Shown here piece after piece: positions 1 to 8,900 of a stretch of DNA of 15,114 bases (positions within the stretch are counted from its first letter, which is position 1; the number at the start of each line of letters is the position of its first letter). The stretch is from CAYSLC01 sp964431545. Its GTDB lineage: Bacteria; Desulfobacterota; Desulfobacteria; Desulfobacterales; JAABSP01. Below the pieces are notes generated by a model. That model was not told where the DNA came from. It ran no database searches and worked only from the letters and a program-made list of their open reading frames with translations. Made by a program: the position numbers and the translations under genes. The stretch spans positions 1 to 15,114 of the forward strand of contig CAYSLC010000138.1 of NCBI GenBank assembly GCA_964431545.1, given 5' to 3'.

Positions 1-91
1 CCAACCGCTGAAGGGCGGATAGACCAGCTTCATGGGGTTTTTCTTTCGCCTCGCTTTTTGCATCTCTCCGGTACTCGTCTTCGTTCGCCAT
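1..91 (-). CDS. 5' end of an unidentified gene running off the left edge
   Basis: An ATG at 91-89 on the minus strand opens 30 codons without a stop before the window ends. It is preceded by a strong Shine-Dalgarno-like GGGAGGT about 5 bases upstream. The visible N-terminus, MANEDEYRRDAKSEAKEKPH, is very polar and charged, with no signal peptide or membrane segment. I do not recognise the family and 30 residues are too few to assign one. A second minus-strand ATG at 34-32, in another frame (MKLVYPPFSGW), is also open to the edge, but no clear ribosome binding site precedes it, so it is the less likely start. The gene is divergent from the molybdenum hydroxylase operon, so the two share the intergenic region 92-404. 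Confidence 0.45.
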   Translation of the reverse strand, partial: MANEDEYRRDAKSEAKEKPHEAGLSALQRL

Positions 92-178
92 TCCGACCTC
101 CCTTGTGATGTTGATTCCACGGTTTCATATCCAATGCCAAACAACTCCAGCGCTTTGTCACCAAATTTTTGGATCACA

Positions 179-217
179 GGCGTAAATGCCTTTCTTGGAA
201 ATCTATGGATTTACGCC
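179..217. repeat. 9-bp inverted repeat in the divergent intergenic region
   Basis: GGCGTAAAT (179-187) and ATTTACGCC (209-217) are perfect reverse complements separated by 21 bases. Their centres are 30 bp apart, close to three helical turns. The direct repeat CCATTG (216-221 and 224-229) overlaps the right end. The repeat sits between the divergent start at 91 and the predicted promoter at 289-317, so it could be an operator bound by a dimer or tetramer. It could also form a hairpin in the divergent transcript. No T-tract follows on either strand, so a terminator is unlikely. Apart from this repeat and the promoter, I see nothing else in 92-404. Confidence 0.45.
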
Positions 218-288
218 ATTGGACCATTGAAATGTTAGGAGAGTATTAGAGAATAATCCCAAATGAAAAAAATTCCCGAAACCAGATA

Positions 289-317
289 TTGCTCGAAGGA
301 TCGTTTGCAGTTATAAA
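289..317 (+). promoter_or_regulatory. Predicted sigma70-type promoter for the molybdenum hydroxylase operon
   Basis: TTGCTC (289-294) and TATAAA (312-317) are separated by exactly 17 bases, a good -35/-10 arrangement in a locally AT-rich stretch. Transcription would start near 324 and leave a leader of about 80 bases before the ATG at 405. The ribosome binding site AAAGGAG (391-397) sits 7 bases before that ATG. A GG-N10-GC match to the sigma-54 pattern at 326-340 overlaps the start region, but its -12 half is poor. This is a pattern call only. Confidence 0.4.
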
Positions 318-404
318 AAGGACATTGGCCTTTTTCCGGCGGCATCGTTCGCAAGCATCGGCAATCCGGCCAAACCTTCGCCCACCCATCAAAGGAGACG
401 CGCA

Positions 405-887
405 ATGAGCCAACCGATCCCCTTCACCCTCAACGGCAAACCCGTCCGGTTCCAGGGGGACCCCGACCGGACCCTGCTGTGGGTCCTTCGAACCGATTTT
501 GGACTGACGGGAACGAAATACGGCTGCGGCCTTGGCGAGTGCGGGGCCTGCACGGTGCTGGTGGGCGGAGAGGCGCTTCTCTCCTGCCAGTATCCGGTCA
601 AAAGCGTTGCGAACGCCGATGTAGTCACCATTGAGGGGCTGGCCATCGACGGCGCGCTCCATCCGCTCCAGGAGGCCTTCATCGAGCACGGCGGGCTCCA
701 GTGCGGCTTCTGCACCCCCGGCATGATCCTTAAGGCATACAGCCTTTTGGAAAAGACCCCGGAGCCCACCCGGCGGGAGATCATCGAGGGCATGGAGGGC
801 AACCTCTGCCGCTGCGGCGCCCATGTCCGGATCATCCGGGCGGTGGAGACGGCCGCCCGGAGAACGAAAGGAGGGGCCGAATCATGA
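405..887 (+). CDS. (2Fe-2S)-binding small subunit of a xanthine dehydrogenase-family molybdenum hydroxylase (IorA-like)
   Basis: At 160 residues this is the usual length for the stand-alone iron-sulfur subunit of isoquinoline 1-oxidoreductase-type enzymes. It passes electrons from the molybdenum site to an external acceptor. The plant-ferredoxin-type cluster ligands are C41, C46, C49 and C61 (motif CGLGECGACTV). The helical domain binds the second cluster through C100, C103, C135 and C137 (QCGFCTPGM and LCRCG), and Q99 is the residue that normally contacts the cofactor dithiolene. All eight cysteines are present, so both clusters should assemble. There is no signal peptide; in this family the subunit is co-exported with its Tat-bearing partner. 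The start is supported by AAAGGAG 7 bases upstream. The gene overlaps the large subunit in an ATGA junction, indicating translational coupling. No FAD subunit is present. The substrate cannot be read from the sequence. Confidence 0.93.
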   Translation: MSQPIPFTLNGKPVRFQGDPDRTLLWVLRTDFGLTGTKYGCGLGECGACTVLVGGEALLSCQYPVKSVANADVVTIEGLAIDGALHPLQEAFIEHGGLQCGFCTPGMILKAYSLLEKTPEPTRREIIEGMEGNLCRCGAHVRIIRAVETAARRTKGGAES

Positions 888-3055
888 AAACGGAACACGC
901 CATCAAAGACGAGCCACGAACGGCCGCGCCGGCCGGATTGAGCCGCCGGCAGTTCCTGAAACGCCTGGGGATCGTGGGCGGCGGGCTGGTGGTCTATTTT
1001 CATTGCAGGGTTCCCGGAACCCTGGCCAGGATGGCCCGACAGGGGTTTCTGGGGGCGAACATCCCCACCGACTTCAACGCCTTTCTGCGGATCGGCGCCG
1101 ACGACCGGGTCACCCTGTTCACCGGAAAGATCGAGATGGGCCAGGGGCCCGTCACCTCCCTGCCCCAGATGCTGGCGGAGGAGCTGGACGTCTCCTATGA
1201 AGCCGTGGACATCGTCATGGGGGATACGGACCTGTGCCCCTGGGACGCGGGCACCTTCGGCTCTCTCACCACCCGCTATTTCGGCATCTTCCTACGGGAG
1301 GCGGCGGCCGAGGCAAAAGGGGTCCTGAAACAGCTGGCGGCGGAGCGACTGAAGGTACCCGTTGACCGTCTCAAGACCGTGGACGGGACCGTGGTCGACA
1401 CCGGGGATCCGGGCAGCCGGATCACGTACGGCGAGCTGACCGAGGGAAAGCGGATCGAGCGCCACCTGAAAGAAGTCCCGCCCCTGGAGGATCCGTCGGA
1501 CTTCACCGTCATGGGCAAGTCCTTCGCCCGCCGGGACGGCCGGGAGAAGGTCACCGGCGCGGCCAGGTACGCCGGGGACATCCGCCTTCCGGGGATGCTA
1601 TACGCCAAGCTGGTGCGCCCCCCCGCACACGGGGCGGTCCCCAAACGGATCGATACGGCGGATGCCGAAACGGTGCCCGGAATCCAGGTCGTCCGGGAGG
1701 GGGAGATGGTGGCGCTGCTCCACCCGCTCCCCGACGTGGCGGAGTCGGCCCTGGCCCGTGTGAAGGCCGTGTACCAGGAGCCGGAGACCGGACCGGATGA
1801 CGAATCGATCTACGATCATCTGGAGGCGTCGGCGCCGCCGCCCCTGGTGGTCGACGAAGGCGGGGACCTGGCCGCCGGCCGAAAGCGGGCGACCTGGACG
1901 GCCGAGGAGACCTACCGGAACGCCTACGTGGCCCATGCCCCCATGGAACCCCACGCGGCGGCGGCGCGAATGGAGGGGGACCGGATCACGGTCTGGGCCT
2001 CCACCCAGACCCCGTTCCGGGTCAAGGACCTGGTGGCCGGGGCCCTGGGGATCCCGCCGGATCGGGTCCGCGTCATCACCCCCTTCGTGGGGGGCGGCTT
2101 CGGCGGCAAGAGCGCCTCCCAGCAGGCGGTGGAGGCGGCCCTCCTCGCCCGGAGGACGGGCCGGCCCGTCCAGGTGCTCTGGAGCCGGACCGAGGAGTTC
2201 TTCCACGACACCTTCCGCCCGGCCGCGGTGGTCAAGATCCGCTCGGGGCTAGACGCGGCCGGGAGGATCGCCTTCTGGGACTACCGGGTCTACTTCGCCG
2301 GACAGCGGGGATCGGATCAATTCTACGAGATCCCCCACCACCGGGAGTCGAGCTATGCCGAGTGGCGGGGTCCCAGCACCTCGGCCCACCCCTTTGCCGT
2401 CGGTCCCTGGCGGGCGCCCGCCAACAATACCAACACCTACGCGCGGGAACTCCACCTCAACCTCATGGCGGCCCAGGCCAAGGCCGATCCCCTGGAATTC
2501 CGCCTGGCCCACCTCAAGGACCCGAGGATGATCGCGGTCCTCGCGGCGGCGGCGGAGCGGTTCGACTGGACCCCGGAGCCGGTCCCCAGCGGCCGGGGCT
2601 ACGGCATCGCCTGCGGCATCGACGCCGGGACCTATGTGGCGACCATGGCCGAGGTGTCCGTGGATCGGAACCGGGGCGGCGTCCAGGTGGAGCGGGTGGT
2701 CTGCGCCCAGGACATGGGGATCGTGGTCAACCCCGACGGCGCGAGGATGCAGATGGAAGGGTGCATTACCATGGGTCTGGGCTACGCCCTCACCGAGGAG
2801 ATCCATTTCGACAAGGGCAAGCTCCGGGACACCAACTTCGATACCTACCGACTCCCGCGGTTCTCCTGGCTGCCGAAGATCGAAACGGTGATCGTGGACA
2901 ACCCGGAACCGGGACCCCAGGGGGGCGGGGAGCCGGCCATCATCACCATGGGGGGCGTCATCGCCACGGCGATCCACGACGCCACCGGGGCCGTTCTGTT
3001 CCAGCTTCCCATGACGCCCGATCGGGTCCGGGAGGCCTTGGCAAAAAAAGGGTAG
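884..3055 (+). CDS. Molybdopterin-binding catalytic subunit of a xanthine dehydrogenase-family hydroxylase (IorB-like), Tat-exported
   Basis: This 723-residue protein is the catalytic subunit, which hydroxylates a carbon next to a heteroatom or oxidises an aldehyde using water as oxygen source. The N-terminus carries a twin-arginine signal (SRRQFLK, R21-R22, then a short hydrophobic stretch), so the enzyme should be folded in the cytoplasm and moved to the periplasm. The cofactor-binding loop VGGGFGGK lies at 402-409. The presumed catalytic glutamate is E683 in GGGEPA. Length and single-chain layout match IorB rather than the larger XdhA/B type. The ATG overlaps the stop of the small subunit (ATGA, 884-887), and a GGAGG lies just upstream. 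IorAB enzymes often have a cytochrome c partner and an XdhC-like maturation factor; neither is in the window. Isoquinoline, aldehyde or another N-heterocycle are all possible substrates. Confidence 0.92.
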   Translation: MKTEHAIKDEPRTAAPAGLSRRQFLKRLGIVGGGLVVYFHCRVPGTLARMARQGFLGANIPTDFNAFLRIGADDRVTLFTGKIEMGQGPVTSLPQMLAEELDVSYEAVDIVMGDTDLCPWDAGTFGSLTTRYFGIFLREAAAEAKGVLKQLAAERLKVPVDRLKTVDGTVVDTGDPGSRITYGELTEGKRIERHLKEVPPLEDPSDFTVMGKSFARRDGREKVTGAARYAGDIRLPGMLYAKLVRPPAHGAVPKRIDTADAETVPGIQVVREGEMVALLHPLPDVAESALARVKAVYQEPETGPDDESIYDHLEASAPPPLVVDEGGDLAAGRKRATWTAEETYRNAYVAHAPMEPHAAAARMEGDRITVWASTQTPFRVKDLVAGALGIPPDRVRVITPFVGGGFGGKSASQQAVEAALLARRTGRPVQVLWSRTEEFFHDTFRPAAVVKIRSGLDAAGRIAFWDYRVYFAGQRGSDQFYEIPHHRESSYAEWRGPSTSAHPFAVGPWRAPANNTNTYARELHLNLMAAQAKADPLEFRLAHLKDPRMIAVLAAAAERFDWTPEPVPSGRGYGIACGIDAGTYVATMAEVSVDRNRGGVQVERVVCAQDMGIVVNPDGARMQMEGCITMGLGYALTEEIHFDKGKLRDTNFDTYRLPRFSWLPKIETVIVDNPEPGPQGGGEPAIITMGGVIATAIHDATGAVLFQLPMTPDRVREALAKKG

Positions 3056-3100
3056 GGCGGTTGCGCGAACGGCTTTTTTCCGCGGATGAAATCGGTTCTG

Positions 3101-3117
3101 TTCTCCGAGCCGGAGAA
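3101..3117. repeat. Short perfect hairpin in the gap after the hydroxylase operon
   Basis: TTCTCCG and CGGAGAA flank a 3-base loop, AGC, giving a 7-bp stem 45 bases after the large-subunit stop. A run of T lies upstream (3074-3079) rather than downstream, so this is not a classical intrinsic terminator on the plus strand. It is one of few structures visible in 3056-3305, which otherwise shows no convincing gene and is a plausible place for the signalling operon's promoter. I found no clear -35/-10 pair there. Confidence 0.25.
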
Positions 3118-3305
3118 AACGTCGTCCCCGTATACAGGGTCCCGTCATCGGAAAGCACTCTGCCGAGCGGATCGGCGAACGGATCCATGTCGGGGGAACG
3201 CCCGGACCCGGGGCGGCATTTGTGCGTACAGCCCGTTTCTGCAAATCCCAAGAGATTTCCGCTGTTCCCATGAAGGCCGCCATATCGCCGAGCCGAGGAT
3301 GACCC

Positions 3306-3896
3306 ATGAAGGAATCGCATAGGGTGGTCCGGGGCATACGGATCAAAGCCTTTTTTCGATGGATCGTGCTCCTGTCGCTCTGCCACCTCGATCCGACCGT
3401 GGGCACGGCGCCGCCGGCGCTCTCCCAGCAGGTCACGGAAAATGAGATCAAGGCGGCCCTGGCATTCAAGTTTCCCATCTATGTGAGCTGGCCGGAGATC
3501 GCCTGGAACGGAAAGGGCGAATCCTTTCAATGCTGTATTCTGGGGGAGAGTCCATTGACCGATCTGCTGATGCAATTCGAGGGACAGACCCTGGGGGAAC
3601 GGAGAATCCGTGTCGAGCGCCTGTCGGACATCGACGCGACCGGAGAGTGCAACATGCTGTTCATCGGCCAACTGGAAGGGGTGGGCTTGCCGGAGATCTG
3701 GAGGGCGATCGAAGGCCGGCCGATCCTGACCCTGGGAGACCAGGACGGGTTTGCGGAAAGGGGGGGGATCATCAACTTTATCCGGAAGAAAGATTCGATC
3801 CATTTTGAAATCAACCCGGCGGCCGGAAAGCGGGCGGGCCTGGAGATCAGCTCCAAGCTGCTGCGACTGGCCCGGATCATCGAAGAGGGGTCATGA
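3306..3896 (+). CDS. YfiR-family (DUF4154) periplasmic protein
   Basis: The product has 196 residues. A positively charged N-terminus and a hydrophobic stretch (about 14-27) suggest an export signal, with cleavage near residue 40. The mature part shows the YfiR/DUF4154 pattern: an N-terminal helix (ENEIKAALAFKFPIYVSWP), a CILGESPL strand, ECNMLFIG, RPILTLGDQDGFAERGG, INFI, and the closing RAGLEISSKLLRLARII. In Pseudomonas, YfiR binds the periplasmic domain of the diguanylate cyclase YfiN and keeps it off. The only cysteines after the predicted cleavage region are C76, C77 and C115. The 39-residue spacing C76-C115 equals that of the C71-C110 disulfide I recall for P. aeruginosa YfiR; a second cysteine pair is missing here. 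GAGGA at 3295-3299 supports the ATG. The gene is 34 bases ahead of a TonB-dependent receptor and upstream of a kinase with a YfiN-like sensor domain, so a role in controlling that sensor is likely. Confidence 0.87.
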   Translation: MKESHRVVRGIRIKAFFRWIVLLSLCHLDPTVGTAPPALSQQVTENEIKAALAFKFPIYVSWPEIAWNGKGESFQCCILGESPLTDLLMQFEGQTLGERRIRVERLSDIDATGECNMLFIGQLEGVGLPEIWRAIEGRPILTLGDQDGFAERGGIINFIRKKDSIHFEINPAAGKRAGLEISSKLLRLARIIEEGS

Positions 3897-3930
3897 ATCC
3901 TTTGGTGAATCTGAACAGGAGCGGTAGCCG

Positions 3931-5907
3931 GTGATACGGAACACGCAGAGCATGGCGATGGCGGTGGGCGCGACGGTGGTCTTTTTCCTGATGACCGCCG
4001 GCTCGGCAAGGGCGGGCGGCGGCCGGGTGACGGAGCTGGCCAAACTCAGCATCGAGGAGCTGATCCGCATGAAGGTGACCTCGGTCCTCAAATCCCAGCA
4101 GCCGCTCTCGGACAGCGCCGCGGCAATTCATGTCATCACCCGGGAGGATATCCGGCGTTCGGGCGCCAGAACCATTCCGGATCTGCTCAGAATCGTGCCG
4201 GGGGTCCAGGTGGCCGAACTCGCCCATAACGTCTTCGCGGTCACCATCCGCGGGTTCAACGATATCCACGCCAATAAACTGCTGGTCATGGTGGACGGCC
4301 GCAGCGTCTACAACCACATCTTTTCCGGCGTCATCTGGAGCTTCCTGGACGTCTACATGGAAGAGATCGAACGGATCGAGATCATCCGCGGGCCCGGCTC
4401 CAGCCTCTGGGGAGCCAACGCGGTCAACGGGGTCATCCACATCATCACAAAAAAGGCCGGGGAGACCCAGGGTCCGTTCGTCCAATTCGGCGCCGGCGAT
4501 CCCAACGCGGTCTCGGCGGCCGCACGGTACGGCGGATCCCTGGGGGACCACGGCGCCTTTCGGATCTACGCAAAGGGGGAGGAGAGCGGGAGGGACCACC
4601 TCACCCTGGGCGGGTTTGAGGCCGAGAGCGATCTGTGTTCGGAAATGGGCGGGTTCAGGGCCGACTGGGATGTTGACCATAAGGATCGGTTCAGCCTTCA
4701 GGGGGGTCTCCTCCGGGGACGGGAAGCGTCGGTGAGCGATGACCCCCGACGGCCCGAAAAGGATATCGACCACCGGTCATGGCATTTACAGGGCCGCTGG
4801 CGGCATACCTTTCCAGGCGGTTCCGAGGCCGCCTGGCAGGTCTACGCCTACCATGAAAAACGGGTGGGCGATTACCGGTTCGACATTCTCGATGTCGATT
4901 TCCAGCATGACCGCCGATGGGCCGACCGTCACCACCTGGTGTGGGGTCTCGGATACCGCTGGATCACGGACGAAATGATCCAGGGCCTCTTCGGAAATTA
5001 TACGTTCGATCCCATGGAGCGCGAACTGCATCTGTTCAGCCTCTTCGCCCAGGACACCATCCAACTGCTACCCGATCGCCTTCGCTTGACCCTGGGGTCG
5101 AAGTGGGAGCACAACAGCTACACCGACGATGAGATTCAGCCGACAATCCGTATCTCCTGGACGCCGGGTGACCGGCATACCTTCTGGGCCGCGGTCTCCC
5201 GGGCGGTGCGGACCCCTTCCCGCGTGGATGTGGACGCCGTCACCCGGGCGCCGATGGGTCCGTCATCGGAACCTCCCCTGACCATCAGGGGGAACGAGGA
5301 TTTCCAGGCGGAAGACCTCCTTGCGTACGAATTCGGGTATCGGACGGATCCCCTGGAGAACCTGTTTCTCGATTTCGCCGCCTTCCGCCATGTATACGAC
5401 GATCTGACGGCCTATGAACGGATCGAGCCGGGGCTGTGGGGGATCAACAACCGGTTGGAGGGGGAGACCCACGGCATCGAGATCGCCGTCGACTACCGGC
5501 CCTTCCGGTGGTGGCGTCTTTGCGCGGCCTGGTCCCTGCTGGAGATGGATCTGCGGCTGCAAAACGGGGGGGACACGGCCCTGGCCGGCTATGTGGAAGA
5601 GACCGATCCCGGGTACCAGCTCTCCCTCCATTCCATGCTCGACCTGGGCCGCCACTGGGAGCTGGATGCATGGCTGCGGCATGTCGATGGCGTCCGGCAC
5701 ATGCGTCCGAGTTTCGCGGTTTTCGCCCCGGAAGGGAATACGGACGGCTACACGCAAGTGGACCTTCGGTTGGCTTGGATGCCGTCGAAGCGCACCCGGA
5801 TCTCCTTGACCGGGCGGAATCTCGGCGGCGCGCATCAGGAATTCACGAGATACGAGGTGGAAAAGAGTCTCTATTTTGCGGTGGAAATCGAACTGGATTC
5901 CCGGTGA
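3931..5907 (+). CDS. TonB-dependent outer-membrane receptor
   Basis: The 658-residue product starts at GTG 3931, supported by AGGAG at 3917-3921; the later ATG at 3952 has no ribosome binding site and would truncate the signal peptide. Residues 1-28 form a signal peptide ending SARA. The plug domain (about 35-165) contains AAAIHVITREDIRRSGA, IRGFND, LLVMVDGRSVYN and the near-universal IRGPGSSLWGANAVNGVI (around 153-170). The rest is a 22-strand-type beta-barrel with many aromatic alternating strands. There is no N-terminal STN domain, so this is not an obvious FecA-type sigma-regulator transducer. The usual C-terminal aromatic residue is absent; the chain ends ELDSR. No ligand can be assigned. 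Its place between a YfiR-like gene and a sensor kinase gene (13 bases to the kinase ATG) suggests that it feeds signal or ligand into this pathway, perhaps in the position YfiB occupies in YfiBNR. Confidence 0.93.
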   Translation: MIRNTQSMAMAVGATVVFFLMTAGSARAGGGRVTELAKLSIEELIRMKVTSVLKSQQPLSDSAAAIHVITREDIRRSGARTIPDLLRIVPGVQVAELAHNVFAVTIRGFNDIHANKLLVMVDGRSVYNHIFSGVIWSFLDVYMEEIERIEIIRGPGSSLWGANAVNGVIHIITKKAGETQGPFVQFGAGDPNAVSAAARYGGSLGDHGAFRIYAKGEESGRDHLTLGGFEAESDLCSEMGGFRADWDVDHKDRFSLQGGLLRGREASVSDDPRRPEKDIDHRSWHLQGRWRHTFPGGSEAAWQVYAYHEKRVGDYRFDILDVDFQHDRRWADRHHLVWGLGYRWITDEMIQGLFGNYTFDPMERELHLFSLFAQDTIQLLPDRLRLTLGSKWEHNSYTDDEIQPTIRISWTPGDRHTFWAAVSRAVRTPSRVDVDAVTRAPMGPSSEPPLTIRGNEDFQAEDLLAYEFGYRTDPLENLFLDFAAFRHVYDDLTAYERIEPGLWGINNRLEGETHGIEIAVDYRPFRWWRLCAAWSLLEMDLRLQNGGDTALAGYVEETDPGYQLSLHSMLDLGRHWELDAWLRHVDGVRHMRPSFAVFAPEGNTDGYTQVDLRLAWMPSKRTRISLTGRNLGGAHQEFTRYEVEKSLYFAVEIELDSR

Positions 5908-5920
5908 CGGGCGGGCGCGG

Positions 5921-8900
5921 ATGCGGAACGCCATTCGAAATCTCGAATCATCCACGTCGATCAAGCTGAAACTGATGCTGATCGTCACCGCGGTGAGCGC
6001 CTTCACCCTGCTCATCGCCTGCATCGCCTTCATCGTCAACGATCTGGTCTCCTTCAAGTCGGCCATGATCCACGACATGACGATTCTTGCCCGGATCACG
6101 GCGGCCAACTGCCAGGCCCCGGTCGACTTCGGGGATGCCGCGGCCGCCAATGAAACCTTGTCGACCCTCAAACGCAACCCCAACGTGGTGACCGCCTCGA
6201 TCCGGAGCAGGGATGGGGACCTCCTGGCCCACTATTCGCGGGAGGGCAAGGCCGCGGAGCGTTCTTTTACCCTGGAGATCCGATCCCGCGCGGCGTTCGA
6301 ACAGGACCTTTTGGTGGTGTGCGAACCCATCGTATCGGCAGGGGAGGTCACCGGCGTCTGCCGCATCGAATCGGACCTGGAGCGTCTTCACCAGAGAATG
6401 TCCCAAAACGGCGCCATCGCTCTGGCGATACTGACCTTTGCCACCCTTCTGGCGTTCTTCCTCTCCTCCCGGTTTCAACATCTGATTTCGAAACCGATCC
6501 TGCACCTGCTGGAGACGACCAAGGCCGTCTCCGAGGGAGAAAAAGACTACTCCCATCGCGCGCGGAAATTCGGCAACGATGAACTGGGCCGGCTGACGGA
6601 CGGATTCAATGCCATGATGGCGGAGATCGAGAAGAGGGACCGTGAGCTGGAAAGGCGCGGGGATCACGCGGAACAGGCCCTGCGGGAGAGCGAACACCTC
6701 ATGGTGCTGATCACCGACAATTCCCCGGCCTATATCGCGTACGTCAGCACCTCCGATCTGCGCTACCGCTTTGTCAACCGGAAGTTCGAGGTTGCCCTCG
6801 GGCGGTCCCGGGAGCGGATCGTCGGACACCATGTGAAGGAGGTCATTGGAGAGGAGAATTTCCGGTTCGCCCTGCCCCATATCGAAACCGTCAAGTCGGG
6901 AGAACCGGTCTCCTATGAGAACGTGTTCCCCCTCGAAGGCGGACCCCAATGGGTGAAGGTCAACTATGTCCCCGATTTCGATGATCGGGGAAATGTACGG
7001 GGAATCGTGGTCCTGAGTTACGACATCACCGACCACAAGGATTCCGAACGGATTCTCCACCGGGCCAAGGAGGCCGCGGAGTCCGCCAACCGGGCCAAAT
7101 CAGAGTTTCTGGCCAATATGAGCCATGAAATCCGAACCCCGATGAACGCCATCATCGGCTTGAGCCACCTCGCCCTCCAGACCGAAATGTCGGATCGGCA
7201 GCGCGACTACCAGCAGAAGATCCACACCGCGGCCAACTCGCTCCTGCGTCTGATCGACGACATCCTCGATTTTTCCAAGATCGAAGCCGGAAAACTCGAC
7301 CTGGAGAAGCGCGATTTCTCCCTGGCCGAAGTCCTTGAACGGCTTGCCTCCCTCATCAAGGTCAAGGCCGCGGAGAAAGGCCTCGATTTTACCATGCAGG
7401 TCTCCGATTCGGTCCCTTCGCGGCTGGTGGGCGATTCTCTGCGCCTGGGCCAGGTGCTGACCAACCTGGCCTCCAACGGGGTCAAGTTCAGCCGCACCGG
7501 GAGGGTCTCCGTGGATGTGGAGACGGCGGAGGAATCCGAATCTTCCGTCATGCTGCGGTTCTCGGTCCGGGACACCGGCATCGGCATGGACCGGGAGCAG
7601 ATCGGCCGCCTGTTTCAGCCGTTCTACCAGGCCGACGCCTCCGTCACCCGAAAATACGGCGGCACGGGGCTTGGACTCGCCATCAGCAGACGGTTGATCG
7701 AGATGATGGGGGGCGATATCGAGGTGCGCGGCAGTCCGGGCCGGGGCAGCCGCTTCTGTTTCACCGCCCGCTTCGGAAGATCGCGCCGGCAGCAGGTGGA
7801 ACCCAGGGATGGTCTTACCGTGGAACAGGCATCGGCGCGCCTGGGGGGCTCCCGCATCCTCCTGGTGGAGGACAACGAGATCAACCTCCAGGTGGCCCGG
7901 GAGCTGCTGGAACAGGTCGGCGTCACCGTTTCGACGGCCGAAAACGGCCAAATCGCCGTGGACATGGCGGCCGCCCAAGGGTTCGACTGCATTCTGATGG
8001 ACCTGCAGATGCCGGTGATGGACGGATATGCCGCGTCCCGGGCGATCCGCTCCGACCCGGAACGCAAAGGTTTGCCCATCCTCGCCATGACGGCCAATGT
8101 CATGGCGGAGGCCGTTGCACAATGTACCGCCGCCGGAATGGACGGTCACATCCGAAAGCCGATCCATCCCCCGACCCTCTACGAGACCCTCTGCCGGCAT
8201 ATCCGCACGGAGAGCCGTCCATCCGGACCACAGGCGGAAGCGGTCTCCATGGAACGATCCCCCCAGAGCCGGGATCGCCCGGATCCAGTCCCTCTGCCGG
8301 AGTCCCTGGCGGGGGTGGATATGGACGCCGGACTGCAGCGCGTCAACGGCAACCGGGAACTTTACTGGGACGTGCTCCGGAAGGTCTACCGCCGCTTCGG
8401 GGATATCGTGGAACGGATCCGGGCCGAGATCGACCGCGGCGCCCTCGACGAGGCCCGGCGTCTGGCCCATACCTTCAAAGGGTTGGCCGGAACCATCGGG
8501 GCCGCCCCGTTGAGCGACAGCGCCCGTGCGTTGGAGAACGCCATCGCAAACCGGGATACCGTCCGGATTCCGGAACGGCTCTCCCGCTTTTCCCAGGAGG
8601 CCGCACGTGTGATATCCTCCCTGGAGCGGCTGTTCCATTCCGCGGACCCTCCGGCCATGGAAGGGGGCCAGCAGGTCGACCCGGGAGCCGGAAACCAGGA
8701 TCCGGACCGATGGAAGGGGGCAATTGACAGACTCGCCCTACTCCTCGATGAAGGGGATTCCGATGCCCTCAACCTGCTGGCCGACATCGAGGCCACCTGT
8801 GGGGCATGGGCGGATCGCGAGGATTTCCAGGCGCTCGCGGCCCAGATCGAAGAGTATGAATTTGAAACCGCCCGGGATACCTTGGGGAGGATGGTGGACC

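Noticed and set aside
32..238. 68-codon plus-strand frame at the left edge
   Set aside because: No ribosome binding site, no family resemblance, and it lies antisense to the better-supported divergent gene start at 91 and across the inverted repeat.
326..340. Sigma-54-like match TTGGCC...CGGC before the hydroxylase operon
   Set aside because: GG-N10-GC spacing is met, but the -12 half is poor and such matches are frequent in GC-rich DNA. A better -35/-10 pair lies just upstream.
3101..3117. Hairpin as intrinsic terminator of the hydroxylase operon
   Set aside because: The stem is only 7 bp and no T-tract follows on the plus strand.
3086..3322. 78-codon frame between the hydroxylase and the YfiR-like gene
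   Set aside because: No ribosome binding site or recognisable motif; overlaps the supported YfiR-family start.
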